A DNA stretch of 64,000 nucleotides, taken from positions 37,242,306 to 37,306,305 of the forward strand of contig OZ020616.1 of assembly GCA_963971575.1 (NCBI GenBank), written 5' to 3'. Made by a program: the position numbers and the translations under genes. The DNA comes from Liopterus haemorrhoidalis (lineage: Eukaryota; Arthropoda; Insecta; Coleoptera; Dytiscidae). Of this stretch, positions 1 through 9,399 are shown in pieces. Within the stretch, counting starts at the first letter, position 1. Every line of letters begins with the position of its first letter. Under the pieces are notes generated by a model, which was not told the DNA's origin, ran no database searches, and saw only the letters and a list, made by a program, of their open reading frames with translations.

Positions 1-790
1 TCATTCCAGTTTCTTCTTTATGTATAGAAGAGTAGAATAAATGAAGATAATAGCCTAGTGGTCTAATAAATTGTATTTTTAATACAAGGCAATTTTATCG
101 CCTTACCTACTTATTAAACCAATCGGATGGCAATAAAAAATCAATGAGTAATACCAACAATTTCCAACTAACATAAATTCCAAACAATGTTACTTCCTAC
201 AATTGAATCCTATGATATCATCTTTCATTTGTTATAATAATAAAACAACCTTATTTTCTAGAACTAATTGTAGGCTAACACCTTGTAACGTACATATAAC
301 GCTAATTCTTCCTCTCAACATCACAAATCCCGATCATCTATTGACCAGTCACGTTTTAGAATATTGAACGTTATTCGCGTCATAAGAACGTGACGACACA
401 ATGGACTACAAGCTGATGAATTTTTAAATGCACCTAGACATGGACAAGGTGTTTTTATGTTTAATAATGGTTAAGAATATACCGGTTTATAATTTGGCAA
501 TTGCAAGGTGAATGGATTTTCTTGAGATGTTATCTGAATTGTGTTGGCGTAGGTTCAGTTAGCACGTGTTTGATTTTAATTCTAATGGTGGGATTTTTTT
601 ATTTTGCATAACACCTTACAATATAAGAGCATTAACGTTGCCGTAGCAACATAATTCTTTAAATAATAACAACAAAGTATTGGATTAAATCGAGCTGCCG
701 ATTTGGATATTTTTGGTTGTCACGATATTTTCAACTTGATTGATGTACTATATCGTCTTGAATATAAATTTTATATATCTCTAAAATATC
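1..790. other. AT-rich stretch without recognised gene
   Basis: No open frame, splice-bounded exon or recognisable repeat terminus stands out here. The sequence is AT-rich and ordinary for an insect intron or intergenic spacer. Confidence 0.5.
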
Positions 791-794
791 TATG

Positions 795-860
795 TACGAG
801 GGTTACCTTTTATGTTTTTACAAACGACCACTAGATGGCAATATTGAAATGTGTCATTAC
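795..860. mobile_element. Possible mariner-like terminal fragment
   Basis: The sequence TACGAGGGTTACCTTTTATG begins at a TA dinucleotide and resembles the CGAGGGT-type ends of the mariner copy at 5763. No matching opposite end was found, so this is at best a solitary remnant. Confidence 0.3.
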
Positions 861-976
861 TATATTCGACATTTGTTATTGTGAAATCAGTGACAGCTTA
901 TAAATTGACAGAGTAGTTTGTTGACATTCTAAATCATTCATGATAAATTGAAAAAAAACAGAAAAACTGAAGAAAA

Positions 977-1075
977 AGTACATTGACGTTTTGGAAAATG
1001 ATATAAAAAGATTGGGAATTCGCAACTGAGACCAGGCGGCTAATCTTGTGGAATATACAGTGCCACAAATGATGA
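977..1075 (+). pseudogene. LINE ORF2 extreme C-terminus remnant
   Basis: A short + frame reads YIDVLENDIKRLGIRN, then a stop, then DQAANLVEY. This resembles the 'EDLKRLGIRNW' segment that closes many insect non-LTR retrotransposon ORF2 proteins. It is short and broken, with no surrounding RT domain, so the assignment is tentative. Confidence 0.35.
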
Positions 1076-1949
1076 TTCTTTGTCATAAAAATAACTTAGT
1101 GATTTATTTTTAATTTAAAATAATATATAAACGTAAATTAAAAACATCAAAATGTAAAATAATAATTTAAAAATAAAAAGCTAAAAATTCACGAGAGATG
1201 AAAAGAACAAATGAAATTGATTGTAAATTGAAATGAAATAAACGCCCACATGAAAATAAAAGCGTTTCATTAGTTTGATTACGTTGAATGCCAATAAATT
1301 TTGGAATGTACCGCTTCAAATTGACTACTGTAGAGAGATTCAATCAATGCTAATATGTTTAATATACGTGCGCGGAACACACAACAAATTTCAATACTCG
1401 ACTAAAATCCAAATAAAATGCATACCGATTAAGATAATACTGGACAACTATAATTAAAACAACCAGCTATGTATTGGTCTATTAAGGTATTACTCAAATT
1501 AAATTCTGTTCTTGAACGCTGTCAATTTGTTTGATTTCACTCATATCTTGCTCTGTTTAGTCTTTCTAGATATCGTGTATATAAACTTTGTTAGACCACC
1601 TGTTAGTTTATCTCATCTTTTGTCAGGTCTTCACACTGGTCGAAGGATGTATTTTTTTCGCAATCTTCTTTGCCATTCTATACTATTGCATCCTTATCAT
1701 GTGTCATATCTACTGTTTTCGTTTGCCTGTAATTTCTAGTATGGTTCTGTTAATCGGATTTATATTAACTCTTGAAAATCATCAATCTATCTCGTTAAAT
1801 GTGATGTATTGCCAGGTCATTATTCGTTAAATCTTCGATTAGCTGATTTTAGTATTCTTTTGTGAGGAATCTAGTGAAGTATCAAACGGAGTGTGGATAT
1901 CAAACACAGCAGAAAGAAAGGGAGAACTCAGAGATAAAATATGAGCAAC

Positions 1950-2535
1950 AAATAGAGCTTACTATGCGAATAAAAAACTCCTAAATAGTACTGTACTGAC
2001 AAAAACAACTAAACTGAACATACATAAAACACTAATAAGACCAATACTACTATATGCAAGTGAGACACTCATATTGACAAAAAAAGAGGAAGAAGAATAG
2101 CTGAAAGGAAGATATTAAGAGCAGCACTTGGACCAGTAAAAATTGGGGAGAACGAATATAGGCAGAGAATGAACCACGAGATATTAGAAGTTCTGAAAGG
2201 GAACGATGTAGTAAGAAAAATTAAGCAACAGCGAGTAAGATGGCTTGGGCATGTATGACAAGGAGAAGAAACGTCTATTGCATATTCAGCGTTGCAGTGG
2301 GAACCAGGGAGGAAGAGAAAACGGGGAAGACCTAAGCTAACATGGATGCAAGAAGTAGAAGAAGATCTGAAAAGGGATTACGAGATGGAGAAATAAAGTT
2401 AGCAACTGACAACTTTGGAGAGAGATCACAAAGCAGATTTAATGCGAGATATAGGAAGGAATTGATCCATCCTGAAAAAGGATTTAGAAAGCCCAAGGGC
2501 GGCGTAACCCCGTAGGAGTGCTATGCCATTTATTA
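1950..2535 (+). pseudogene. Non-LTR retrotransposon (LINE) ORF2 C-terminal fragment
   Basis: The + strand carries pieces of the region after the RT domain of an insect LINE ORF2. A segment reads TKLNIHKTLIRPILLYASET, which matches the RT 'thumb' motif (RPxLxYGxE). Later come RVRWLGHV, a stop, and RKRGRPKLTWMQEVEEDLKR, the usual 'WxGHV...GRPxxxW' tail. The frame is interrupted by stops and shifts, so it is dead. It ends near 2530 in a short (TTATTA)-type tail, consistent with a 3' end created by target-primed reverse transcription and 5' truncation. The clade cannot be decided from this much sequence. Confidence 0.75.
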
Positions 2536-3234
2536 TTTATTATTATTTGTGAGGTTTATGCACTGGCTGACAAATATTTAAACTTTTTTTGCAGGTGATT
2601 TTTACCGTTTTTAGTCGACTACCTCTCATTTCATGTATCTCACTCGTATGAGCCACTGTTAGTGGATCCTTGGACAGCTTCTTTAAGGAGAAGAGCCTCC
2701 AATTTGATACAGATTTGTTATTTTGTAAGAATGCGTCCAATTTGAGAATATTAGGGGCAGGGGCGTCGAGTGTTGGCCCCGGTATGTTAATAACTCCATA
2801 GATCTCTCCCCCGGAAAACAGAAATGACGGGCCCGGTGGTAGATAAAAACTGCATGTAGATAGTAATTGTTCTTCATTTATTTCTAACATAAAATACAGG
2901 ATATGTGAACGTGGCGTGTTGGTCTGCGGGGAAGCTACCTACAGAAACTCCACAAAGGGACCCAAAATACTGGTAACTGATGACAGCTATAAACATAAAC
3001 AAAGTGTGCAGTCAAATGGGGTCTGGGACCCGGACCTATAACCACCGTTATTTCAATTATTATAATGTATTACAATTACCGACAAAAAAGTTAAAGAAAT
3101 TATGCAACAAAATCACAGATAATTCAATTGGACAGTTGTTTAAAAAAATAATCCAGTGCCAGGCCTTGCAGTTTGTTCGGACAGAACAGTTTCTCGCTTG
3201 GGACAGAACATAACCAGGTGGACTCGTATCTAGA

Positions 3235-3573
3235 CTGTAGTCTAATACGTTTCCCAACTTTTTTTCATGGCGGACCGGCAAGCGACCTAGAAAAAATTCG
3301 CAGACTGGCAAGTTTAGAAATTAATGTGTAACGCCAAAGTTTTATATTTTTTATTGCACTGATTACAAACACAAAAAAAAACATCAAATAAAAAATCAAA
3401 TATAATTAATGGAAAAAAAAAACTAATTTTTACTTAAGCAATTAACAGATTAAGGACCGAGATTTTCATCTCAAATTTAAGTGGTTTATAACTTATTAAG
3501 CTAATAGTTGCGTAGTAGAAAAAAATCGCGGGCCCGCAAAAAAATCTCGCCGACTGGCGGTTGGGAAACACTG
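3235..3573. mobile_element. hAT-type MITE (339 bp) with degraded 5' end
   Basis: The right end reads GGTTGGGAAACACTG and the left part contains CGTTTCCCAAC, giving a hAT-like inverted repeat (CAGTGTTTCCCAAC type). ATCTAGA flanks both sides (3228-3234 and 3574-3580), consistent with most of an 8-bp target duplication. The first bases of the left end have diverged. The interior is AT-rich and noncoding, bounded by GC-rich 'gcggaccgg'/'gggcccgc' subterminal blocks. Confidence 0.7.
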
Positions 3574-3649
3574 ATCTAGAGAATATTGGATATTTTTAAC
3601 TTATCAGTATAGAATAAAATATTCGGCTAAAAGATTGTAGAATAGGGTA

Positions 3650-3962
3650 GTGTCTCAACAGGTGCTCCGCAGACCACCAGTGGTCCCCAGAAAAATTTTA
3701 GTGGTCCGCGAAAGTTTTTGTATGTGTTTTTCGCAGTTTTTTTTTTAAATTTTTATGCGCATTTTTTATGTAAATAATTTATATTTTGTTTATTTTCTGT
3801 AACCTTTCTGTAATTACCTACAAATAAAATAAATGTATTTAATAGCACATTAAATATATTTGTTTTCTTGCAAAAAATGAACCAACAATTATTATTAGTG
3901 GTCCGCGTTAGAAAATTATATATTTTACTGGTCCGCGGTGCGTTTTTGGTTGAGAAACACTG
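3650..3962. mobile_element. hAT-type MITE (313 bp) with 10-bp flanking repeat
   Basis: The ends are GTGTCTCAACAGGTG and TTGGTTGAGAAACACTG, the Charlie-like CAGTGTTTCTCAACC terminus. GAATAGGGTA occurs on both sides (3640-3649 and 3963-3972). hAT transposase makes 8-bp duplications, so part of this 10-bp identity is probably chance or boundary ambiguity. 'GGTCCGCG' motifs sit near both ends. It has no coding capacity and lies only 76 bp from the preceding hAT MITE. Confidence 0.85.
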
Positions 3963-4710
3963 GAATAGGGTACTGTTGATATTTCAAGCAAAAAGGCACC
4001 TACTACATTGGCAAAGATTTCCAGTGTGCGTCACAATCACAGTAATCGACAGAAGCATAATAATTCTGGGGCAGTCGATTATCGGAGGCCGAAATCATTT
4101 GGCACAACCTTTCTGAAAAGTGTTTATTTCACTTCATGAAGATCTATTTTCGGTTGAGAATTTATCAAAAGTATTATTCCGGTCCTGTGTTGAAATACAT
4201 CAATGATTAGAAAATGAATGAACCTAACCTAAAAAACTTTTAAATGACATGTATTTATTCAGTGCTTCCAGAATACATTTCTTCTTATAACCATATGTTT
4301 GAATTGAAATTTGCTCCGTTTACTTAACTGATTCACTATGTCGGCACCCCTCTATCTAAGATTGATTCAAGCAGATGCACTCGTGGTTGTTTTAACTTTT
4401 AAATGAACCATTTAACTTGATGTATTTTCATATAATTCAATAAGTAAGAGATGCAGCTTGGTTGATAAGAGGAAATGGCAAATTAAAAAATAATTAAGAA
4501 TACTTTAACTTTTTGCTAAGTGGTTAGTTTTTATACTGAATAATTTTATATATTAATCTGATTCATTTATAATTGCAATGCGAATTTAGCGCTGAATTTG
4601 TCAGGTTCAGAGTAGGTCTTTTTTGATTTATCTTTTTTGTTTTCTTGTGTTCTGCAATATTTGTAATACAAGAGTTACATATAATAACAAGTCCAAAGCT
4701 TTATTTATAA

Positions 4711-4770
4711 CTAGCAGACGTACCCGGTTTCTGTTCGTCCCTTCACCTCTCCCTCTGCCATTCTACTTCT
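4711..4770 (-). mobile_element. Possible Helitron 3' terminus
   Basis: Read on the minus strand, this ends CGGGTACGTCTGCTAG followed by T, the CTAG|T ending typical of arthropod Helitrons. I did not find a convincing terminal hairpin, and the 5' end (to the right) was not located. Confidence 0.4.
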
Positions 4771-4872
4771 TAGAATTGTAGCTTTTAGGGATTTTTTCCA
4801 TATAATTGTAACGTTTTCGCTTGTTTGTAATTGTTAAAAAGAATTCAGATTCCCTGAGAGACATATAGGTCT

Positions 4873-5386
4873 ATTTTACTATGAACGATGCCATGAACAT
4901 GCTGGTGTACTTTTTCTTTCTTTTTTTTATTGATGAAGGTGGTTTTTATTTTCTAGGTAACGTGCATACATACAAACGAACTAAAATGCAGATTTTCTAC
5001 GTTTGAACAATAATGAAAAAATTAAAAAACTATCCTAAAAAAATAATAAGAACATAAAAAGATTCGCGTTTAAATGTATGATACGTTTGCCGGTTATAAT
5101 TTACCTTATAACCTATTGATTGTGTGAAATTATGAATTAACGTCACATGTTATTCCCACCCCAAATAAAAATAAAAAAGATGCTTTAGCCTGCGGAAATA
5201 TTATCTGAACACATTGGTGCAAACCAAACTTGTACGATAGTTAAGAACAAAGTTCTAAGCATTTACGTTCGCGAATTATTTTCGTATAATTTAAAGCATT
5301 TTCCTAGTTTAATTTATTTTTTTAAAAATCATGTAAGTCATCAAAACAGTCGTATTTTATCATAAATGATGCCATGAACGCTGGTG
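4873..5386. repeat. Pair of direct repeats around a noncoding segment
   Basis: A motif reading approximately TATTTTAYYATRAAYGATGCC, then ATGAACRYGCTGGTG, occurs at about 4873-4912 and again at 5353-5386. The hAT MITE at 5387 sits immediately after the second copy. The repeats may be duplicated pieces of an older element. Confidence 0.5.
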
Positions 5387-5704
5387 CAGAGACGCAGTAG
5401 GAGGGGGGGCGGAGGGGCGATGGCTCTGGGCGCACTAAGGAAAAGGGCGCTGACGAGCTTGACTAAGGGGCGCCATTACGAAGGTGGGACCTTTTTTTTT
5501 GCTCATCACTTGGATTTTGGGAGGTGAGGACGTTTTTTTTGCTCATCACTTGGATTTTGGGAGCTAAGGATTTTTTTTTTTGCTCATCACTTAGATTTTG
5601 GGAGGTGAGAACCTTTTTTATTTTGCTTATCACTTACATTTATTTGCCAAGGGCGCCAAAACACGGCTTTGCCCCTAGCGCAAGTTTCCCTTACTGCGGC
5701 TCTG
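5387..5704. mobile_element. hAT-type MITE with internal ~40-bp minisatellite
   Basis: The ends are CAGAGACGCAGTAGG and CCTTACTGCGGCTCTG. The flanks CGCTGGTG (5379-5386) and CTCTGGTG (5705-5712) match at 7 of 8 bases, as expected of a hAT target duplication. The middle holds about three and a half head-to-tail units beginning at roughly 5501, 5541 and 5582, with a partial one at 5624. Each has GCTCATCACTTGGATTTTGG flanked by poly-T and GAGGTGAGGA. The outer arms are GC-rich (GGCGCC, TAGGGGC types). The same unit recurs in many other elements of the window. Confidence 0.85.
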
Positions 5705-5762
5705 CTCTGGTGTATTGATTTTTTTAATCGGTGCAGCCATTCTTTAGTTTTGAGGAAACATA

Positions 5763-6452
5763 CGAGGGTCGTATCAAAAGTAAGTTACATTATTTTTTTT
5801 TTTAATCCGTGTGGTTGGCAGGAAATGTCTGGGAGTCTCAGGGAATTTGCGTCTGGGTGTAGTGGCAGCACTGTAAAATCCTATGCGCGTGCGTCGATCG
5901 ATCCGACAGTCAGGCTCCAGCCACTATGGAGACTCCACTTGCTCCTACCACCGATTTCGCAGTTCGTGTTATTCGTTTTTTGACGGCAAAAAATAAAAAT
6001 GCTACTGAAATTCATCGCGAGTTGTGTAGTGTTTATGGTGAAGACGTTATGTCAAGGCCAATGGTTTCTCGTTGGCGCCAATCATTCATTGAAGGGAGAA
6101 CAACATTACACAATAAACAACGAAGCGGTCAGACTCAAGACCTGCTTGAGGAGTTTCGATGGGATGTTTTCGGACATCCGCTTTACTCCCCTGACCTTGC
6201 ACCAAGTGACTTCCACCTGTTTCCGCATCTGAAGCTACATCTTGGAGGCATCTTCACAAACGAGGATAATTTGAAACAAGAAGTTGAAAGATGGCTAACC
6301 AGTATGGCGGTAGAATGGTATGACACTGGATTGAAAAAACTTTTACCACGGTACAAAAATATATTGAAAAACAAGGCGATTATGTAGAAAAATAAGTTTA
6401 ATATGTACTTTTTTTTAAAAAATAGCGTAACTTAGTTTTGAGATGACCCTCG
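5763..6452 (+). mobile_element. Internally deleted mariner element A (690 bp)
   Basis: Inverted ends start CGAGGGTCGTATCAAAAGTA on the left, and CGAGGGTCATCTCAAAACTA as the reverse complement of the right end. Both sit in TA dinucleotides (5761-5762 and 6453-6454). Full mariners are near 1.3 kb, so about half is missing. It carries the transposase remnant at 5926-6387. Confidence 0.9.
5926..6387 (+). pseudogene. Mariner transposase, N and C termini fused by deletion
   Basis: The 153-codon frame is open but internally deleted. Residues 1 to about 70 are the mariner DNA-binding half, with paired helix-turn-helix character (FAVRVIRFLTAKNKNATEIH, SRPMVSRWRQSFIEGR). It then jumps to the end of the catalytic domain: HPLYSPDLAPSDFHLFP carries the third carboxylate of the D,D34D triad. 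The segment holding the first two aspartates is absent, and a complete mariner transposase has about 345 residues. The product cannot catalyse transposition, but it could in principle still be translated as a DNA-binding fragment. The start codon lies about 160 bp inside the left TIR. Confidence 0.9.
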
Positions 6453-6458
6453 TACATA

Positions 6459-7370
6459 CGAGTTCTGTTCAAAAAGTATCGCGAATTTTGTGTTTTTTCA
6501 AAAATTATTTATTTATTCATGAATATCTATTTTGTCCCCTTCAAAGTAATCCCCACCAGATATTATACACTTGTGCCAACGTTTTTTCCAATCCTTGAAG
6601 CACTTGAAAAAATCATTTTTTGTGATCTTGTTCAGCTCCTCCTTCGATGCCGTCTTTATCTCCTCACTCGTAGCGTAGCGTCGTCCTTTCATGGGCCTCT
6701 TCAGTTTCGGGAACAAGAAAAAGTCACAGGGTGCCAGATCAGGGGAATACGGTGGCTGCGGCATTATAAGTGTGTTGTTTTGGGCCAAAAATTCGCGCAC
6801 TAGCAACGACGTGAATTTCGCGGCGACCCGTCTCATGCCCAAATCATTGGTAAAAATCGAATGGCACGAGCCAGTCGATATGTTTAGATCCTCACCAACT
6901 TCTCTAACGGTGATTCGACGATTGGCCAATACTATTTTCTTCACTTCATCAATGTTTTCGTCTGTTGTTGACGTGCTCGGGCGTCTGGCACGCTCTTCAT
7001 CGTTCACATCTTCTCGGCCCTCTGAGAACACTTTGTACCACGTTTCGATAAATGTTGCTTCGGTCCAAGGTAGCTTCACCATATGCCACAGTCAACATTC
7101 GGAATGCGTCCGCGCACTTAATTTTGTTTTTCACACAAAATTTGATACAGATTCTTTGATCCATTTTTTGGTATAGGCAAAAATCGAAGACGAGCCGAAA
7201 CACGTGCAAGCAAAGCAACTGTCAAAAATTAACTGAACATTCAAAATGGCCGAACTTGTCGGCATAAGTGAGAGACATGAGTACCAACATAACGCCACAA
7301 AAAAATCTAAAATCGAATATACGTAACCCGCGGAAATTTGAAATTCGCGATACTTTTTGAACAGACCTCG
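6459..7370 (-). mobile_element. Internally deleted mariner element B (912 bp)
   Basis: The ends are CGAGTTCTGTTCAAAAAGTA and, as the reverse complement of the right end, CGAGGTCTGTTCAAAAAGTA, which continues identically for several bases (TCGCGAAT). TA flanks both sides (6457-6458 and 7371-7372). The termini and protein differ from element A, so this is a second mariner lineage. It sits only 6 bp from element A, and its transposase reads on the minus strand. Confidence 0.9.
6513..7164 (-). pseudogene. Mariner (SETMAR-like) transposase remnant
   Basis: On the minus strand the protein starts near 7164 with MDQRICIKFCVKNKIKCADA, a Mos1-type N-terminal HTH. A frameshift around 7080 joins it to the longer frame ending at 6513. 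That frame carries FSEGREDVNDEERARRPSTS and the second HTH (ITVREVGEDLNISTGSCHSI). After MRRVAAKF the sequence jumps straight to TSLLVREFLAQNNT and then PPYSPDLAPCDFFLFPKLK, which holds the last catalytic aspartate. The TGDE and HHDN segments with the first two aspartates are deleted. It is inactive by both deletion and frameshift. Confidence 0.9.
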
Positions 7371-7450
7371 TACATTCATGCACAAACGAAATAATATATT
7401 AGTATAGATAGTCCCATAGTACAAGCGTAACATAAAAATTACAGGACTCA

Positions 7451-7595
7451 AGCCTGGTTTATAATAACTACATAACATAATTCATACGTATGGAACAATG
7501 GGTTTGAGCCTTCAAAACATCTGTTTGTAATAAACAGAACAAAGAGAATAGCGTAATTTTTATGTATCCATAGCATATCTATTATAAACCAGGCT
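7451..7595. mobile_element. PIF/Harbinger-like MITE, copy 1
   Basis: The ends are AGCCTGGTTTATAATA and its inverted match TATTATAAACCAGGCT. Flanks are TCA (7448-7450) and TAA (7596-7598), a mutated 3-bp duplication. Copy 2 at 24016 has the same ends and interior (for example the TCTGTTT...AAACAGATG blocks) with a perfect TTA duplication. A similar partial terminus (AGCTTGGTTTGTAATAGATA) lies near 7700. Confidence 0.75.
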
Positions 7596-8089
7596 TAACT
7601 TTGTTTTGTTTATTATAAATAGATGTTCAGAACAATGCCACCCCTTTGACTCATATTTATGCCCATGTCATGACTTTTGCTATGAACCAGACTTATAGCT
7701 TGGTTTGTAATAGATAGGCAAGGTAAATGGTAGGCGATCAAGGGGAAGAGCCCCTAATAGACAGTTAGAACATTGGCCAAAGGAACAGAAGTGGCACAAT
7801 ATAGACTATCGTGGTAAAATACAAGCTATTGAGTTATAATGCCGCCTTACCCCTTTGAGGATTATTGAAATAATAAAGATACTAACGAATATTATTAATA
7901 TTAATATTAAATAATATTTATAAGTTCTACATTTTATATAATTAACAATTTTATATAATTTATTAATACACATTAAAACTTTAATAATCTTGCACTGAAA
8001 CTTATATGTTACTACTATTTTCCTGTATTATACATAACATCTACACAACATTAATATTTTTTATAATTTACGGTTTAATATGAATACAT

Positions 8090-8125
8090 TTAAATAATTT
8101 TTATTTCTTTTTGTTCTAGGTGAGT
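8090..8125 (+). promoter_or_regulatory. Candidate recursive (ratchet) splice site 1
   Basis: A pyrimidine tract (TTATTTCTTTTTGTTCTAG) is followed directly by GTGAGT at 8120-8125, so a strong acceptor abuts a strong donor with no exon between. This arrangement marks recursive splice sites in long insect introns. The site lies in noncoding DNA, and no adjacent coding exon is seen. Confidence 0.4.
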
Positions 8126-8434
8126 GCCCTGCTGTTAATACTACATTCTAGTCATAACCCATAGATATAATGGTAAGATTTCGACATTTTATATTTCCTT
8201 TAAATGACTGTTATTTCTTTTTACGACTGTTTTTAGAGTTGCCAAATTAGTTTTTATGTACTAAATTTGCGTAAAAAGTGTAAAAAAAAAAAATTATTTA
8301 GATAACAAAACAAAATAAAACTAATTTAGCGGCGACCAGTTGCCAGAGACCAGGTTTCCGACTATAGTTCAGGAGAGTTTAATTCGTCAAAGGATTTTAC
8401 ATTATTAAACTGCATTCACAGCTTTGTTTATTTT

Positions 8435-8846
8435 ACCGACCGCCAACATATATAAGGGAGGTATTGTGATCATACCGATTTTGACATTTCGAGATTTCGA
8501 TGGATCTCCACGAATAACGTCCCTACATAACGTCTGTCTGCCTGTCTGTCTGTGTGTCTGTCTCTCTGTCTGTCTGCCTGTCGGTCCCCAGATTTTTATG
8601 AAACTTCATATTTAAGCTTTCGATATCAATTTTTGAGTTGATCAACTTCTGGTAAAAATCGGTTAACTAGAAATGGGAGTTTACTCGTGTCGGTTTTAAG
8701 ATTATTGCGAATATTTTACAACAGAGAAATATTTCGAAAAAATTTATTTAAAAGTTGCTATAAAAGCAATAACTAACAACTTTTATTTGAGACATTTTTT
8801 GATAAAGCAGCATAAATGAAACAAGTACTTTGTGATGGCGGTCGGT
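8435..8846. mobile_element. TIR element with TCTG microsatellite core (412 bp)
   Basis: ACCGACCGCCA at the left is matched by TGGCGGTCGGT at the right, and the match continues weakly inward (ACATA against ATCACA). No clear target duplication was found, so the superfamily is open. The interior contains the TCTG run at 8540-8582. A reverse-oriented SINE starts about 14 bp beyond the right end. Confidence 0.5.
8538..8584. repeat. (TCTG)n microsatellite
   Basis: About eleven imperfect TCTG/TGTC units form a simple repeat inside the TIR element at 8435-8846. Some insect repeats, including the Helitron-like family seen elsewhere here, carry a similar TCTGTCTGTCTGTTTGTCC run. Confidence 0.8.
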
Positions 8847-8859
8847 CCTGTGGTGGCAT

Positions 8860-9012
8860 TTCTTTTATTTTACGTTTATATCCTTTGCTACTAAGATAAT
8901 TAGCCAGTACAATTGTAATTTTTTTTGTTCAAAATTTCATGCCTAAACAAGATTCGAACCCGATACTTAGTAATGTAAGGCACGGGTGTTACCACTACAT
9001 TACGCCGGTTGG
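8860..9012 (-). mobile_element. tRNA-derived SINE, copy 1 (minus strand)
   Basis: Reading the minus strand from 9012: CCAACCGGCGTAATGTAGTGGTAA covers a degenerate A box, then GGGTTCGAATCTTG holds the B box, then TACTGGCTAATTATCTTAG leads into an A-rich tail near 8861. The order and spacing match the better copy at 22732. The A box has decayed, so it is probably transcriptionally dead. Confidence 0.75.
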
Positions 9013-9112
9013 CAGCTTTAAAATTAATGCACTGTATGTTGTGAGTTGTGGATAAATTTGATAGACTATTGTTAACCAATCCGCATTACTTTGGTTTTTG
9101 CTTTATTCTTGC

Positions 9113-9373
9113 TTAAACCAATAAATTAGTCAAAGTACTTATACTTTCAAGTTTGTCTTGCATATCTTCGTAATTATGTGGCAGAAGGCATATATCGTCT
9201 GCACTGCTCAAATCTTCCAAACGATTTTGGAAGTCCCACTGTATTCCTCTTTGTTCTGTGGGAGCATTATGAAGAACCCAGTCCAACAAGGTTTTAAATA
9301 TTAGAGGAGATAGTATGCAGCCTTGTTTAACTCCTTTTAATTGCAGTACTTTTACTTCTCTTTCCATTTGCAC
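9113..9373 (-). pseudogene. LINE reverse transcriptase palm fragment
   Basis: The minus frame contains GVKQGCILSPLIFKTLLDWV, the RT motif usually written as 'G(V/I)xQG(C/S)xLSPxLF', then RGIQWDF and LEDLSSADDICLLPH. The last is the catalytic block of a non-LTR RT, in which the usual F/Y before ADD is replaced by S. About 87 residues remain of an ORF2 that would normally exceed 800. It is a dead 5'- and 3'-truncated fragment. Confidence 0.85.
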
Positions 9374-9399
9374 AATTTGCGAATTTGCCCCACGGTAGG

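Noticed and set aside
4945..4962. Third ratchet splice site (TTTTCTAG|GTAACG)
   Set aside because: The donor half is poor (GTAACG) and it sits in repeat-like DNA.
6519..7176. + strand ORFs of 94 and 161 codons
   Set aside because: They are antisense shadows of the minus-strand mariner transposase.
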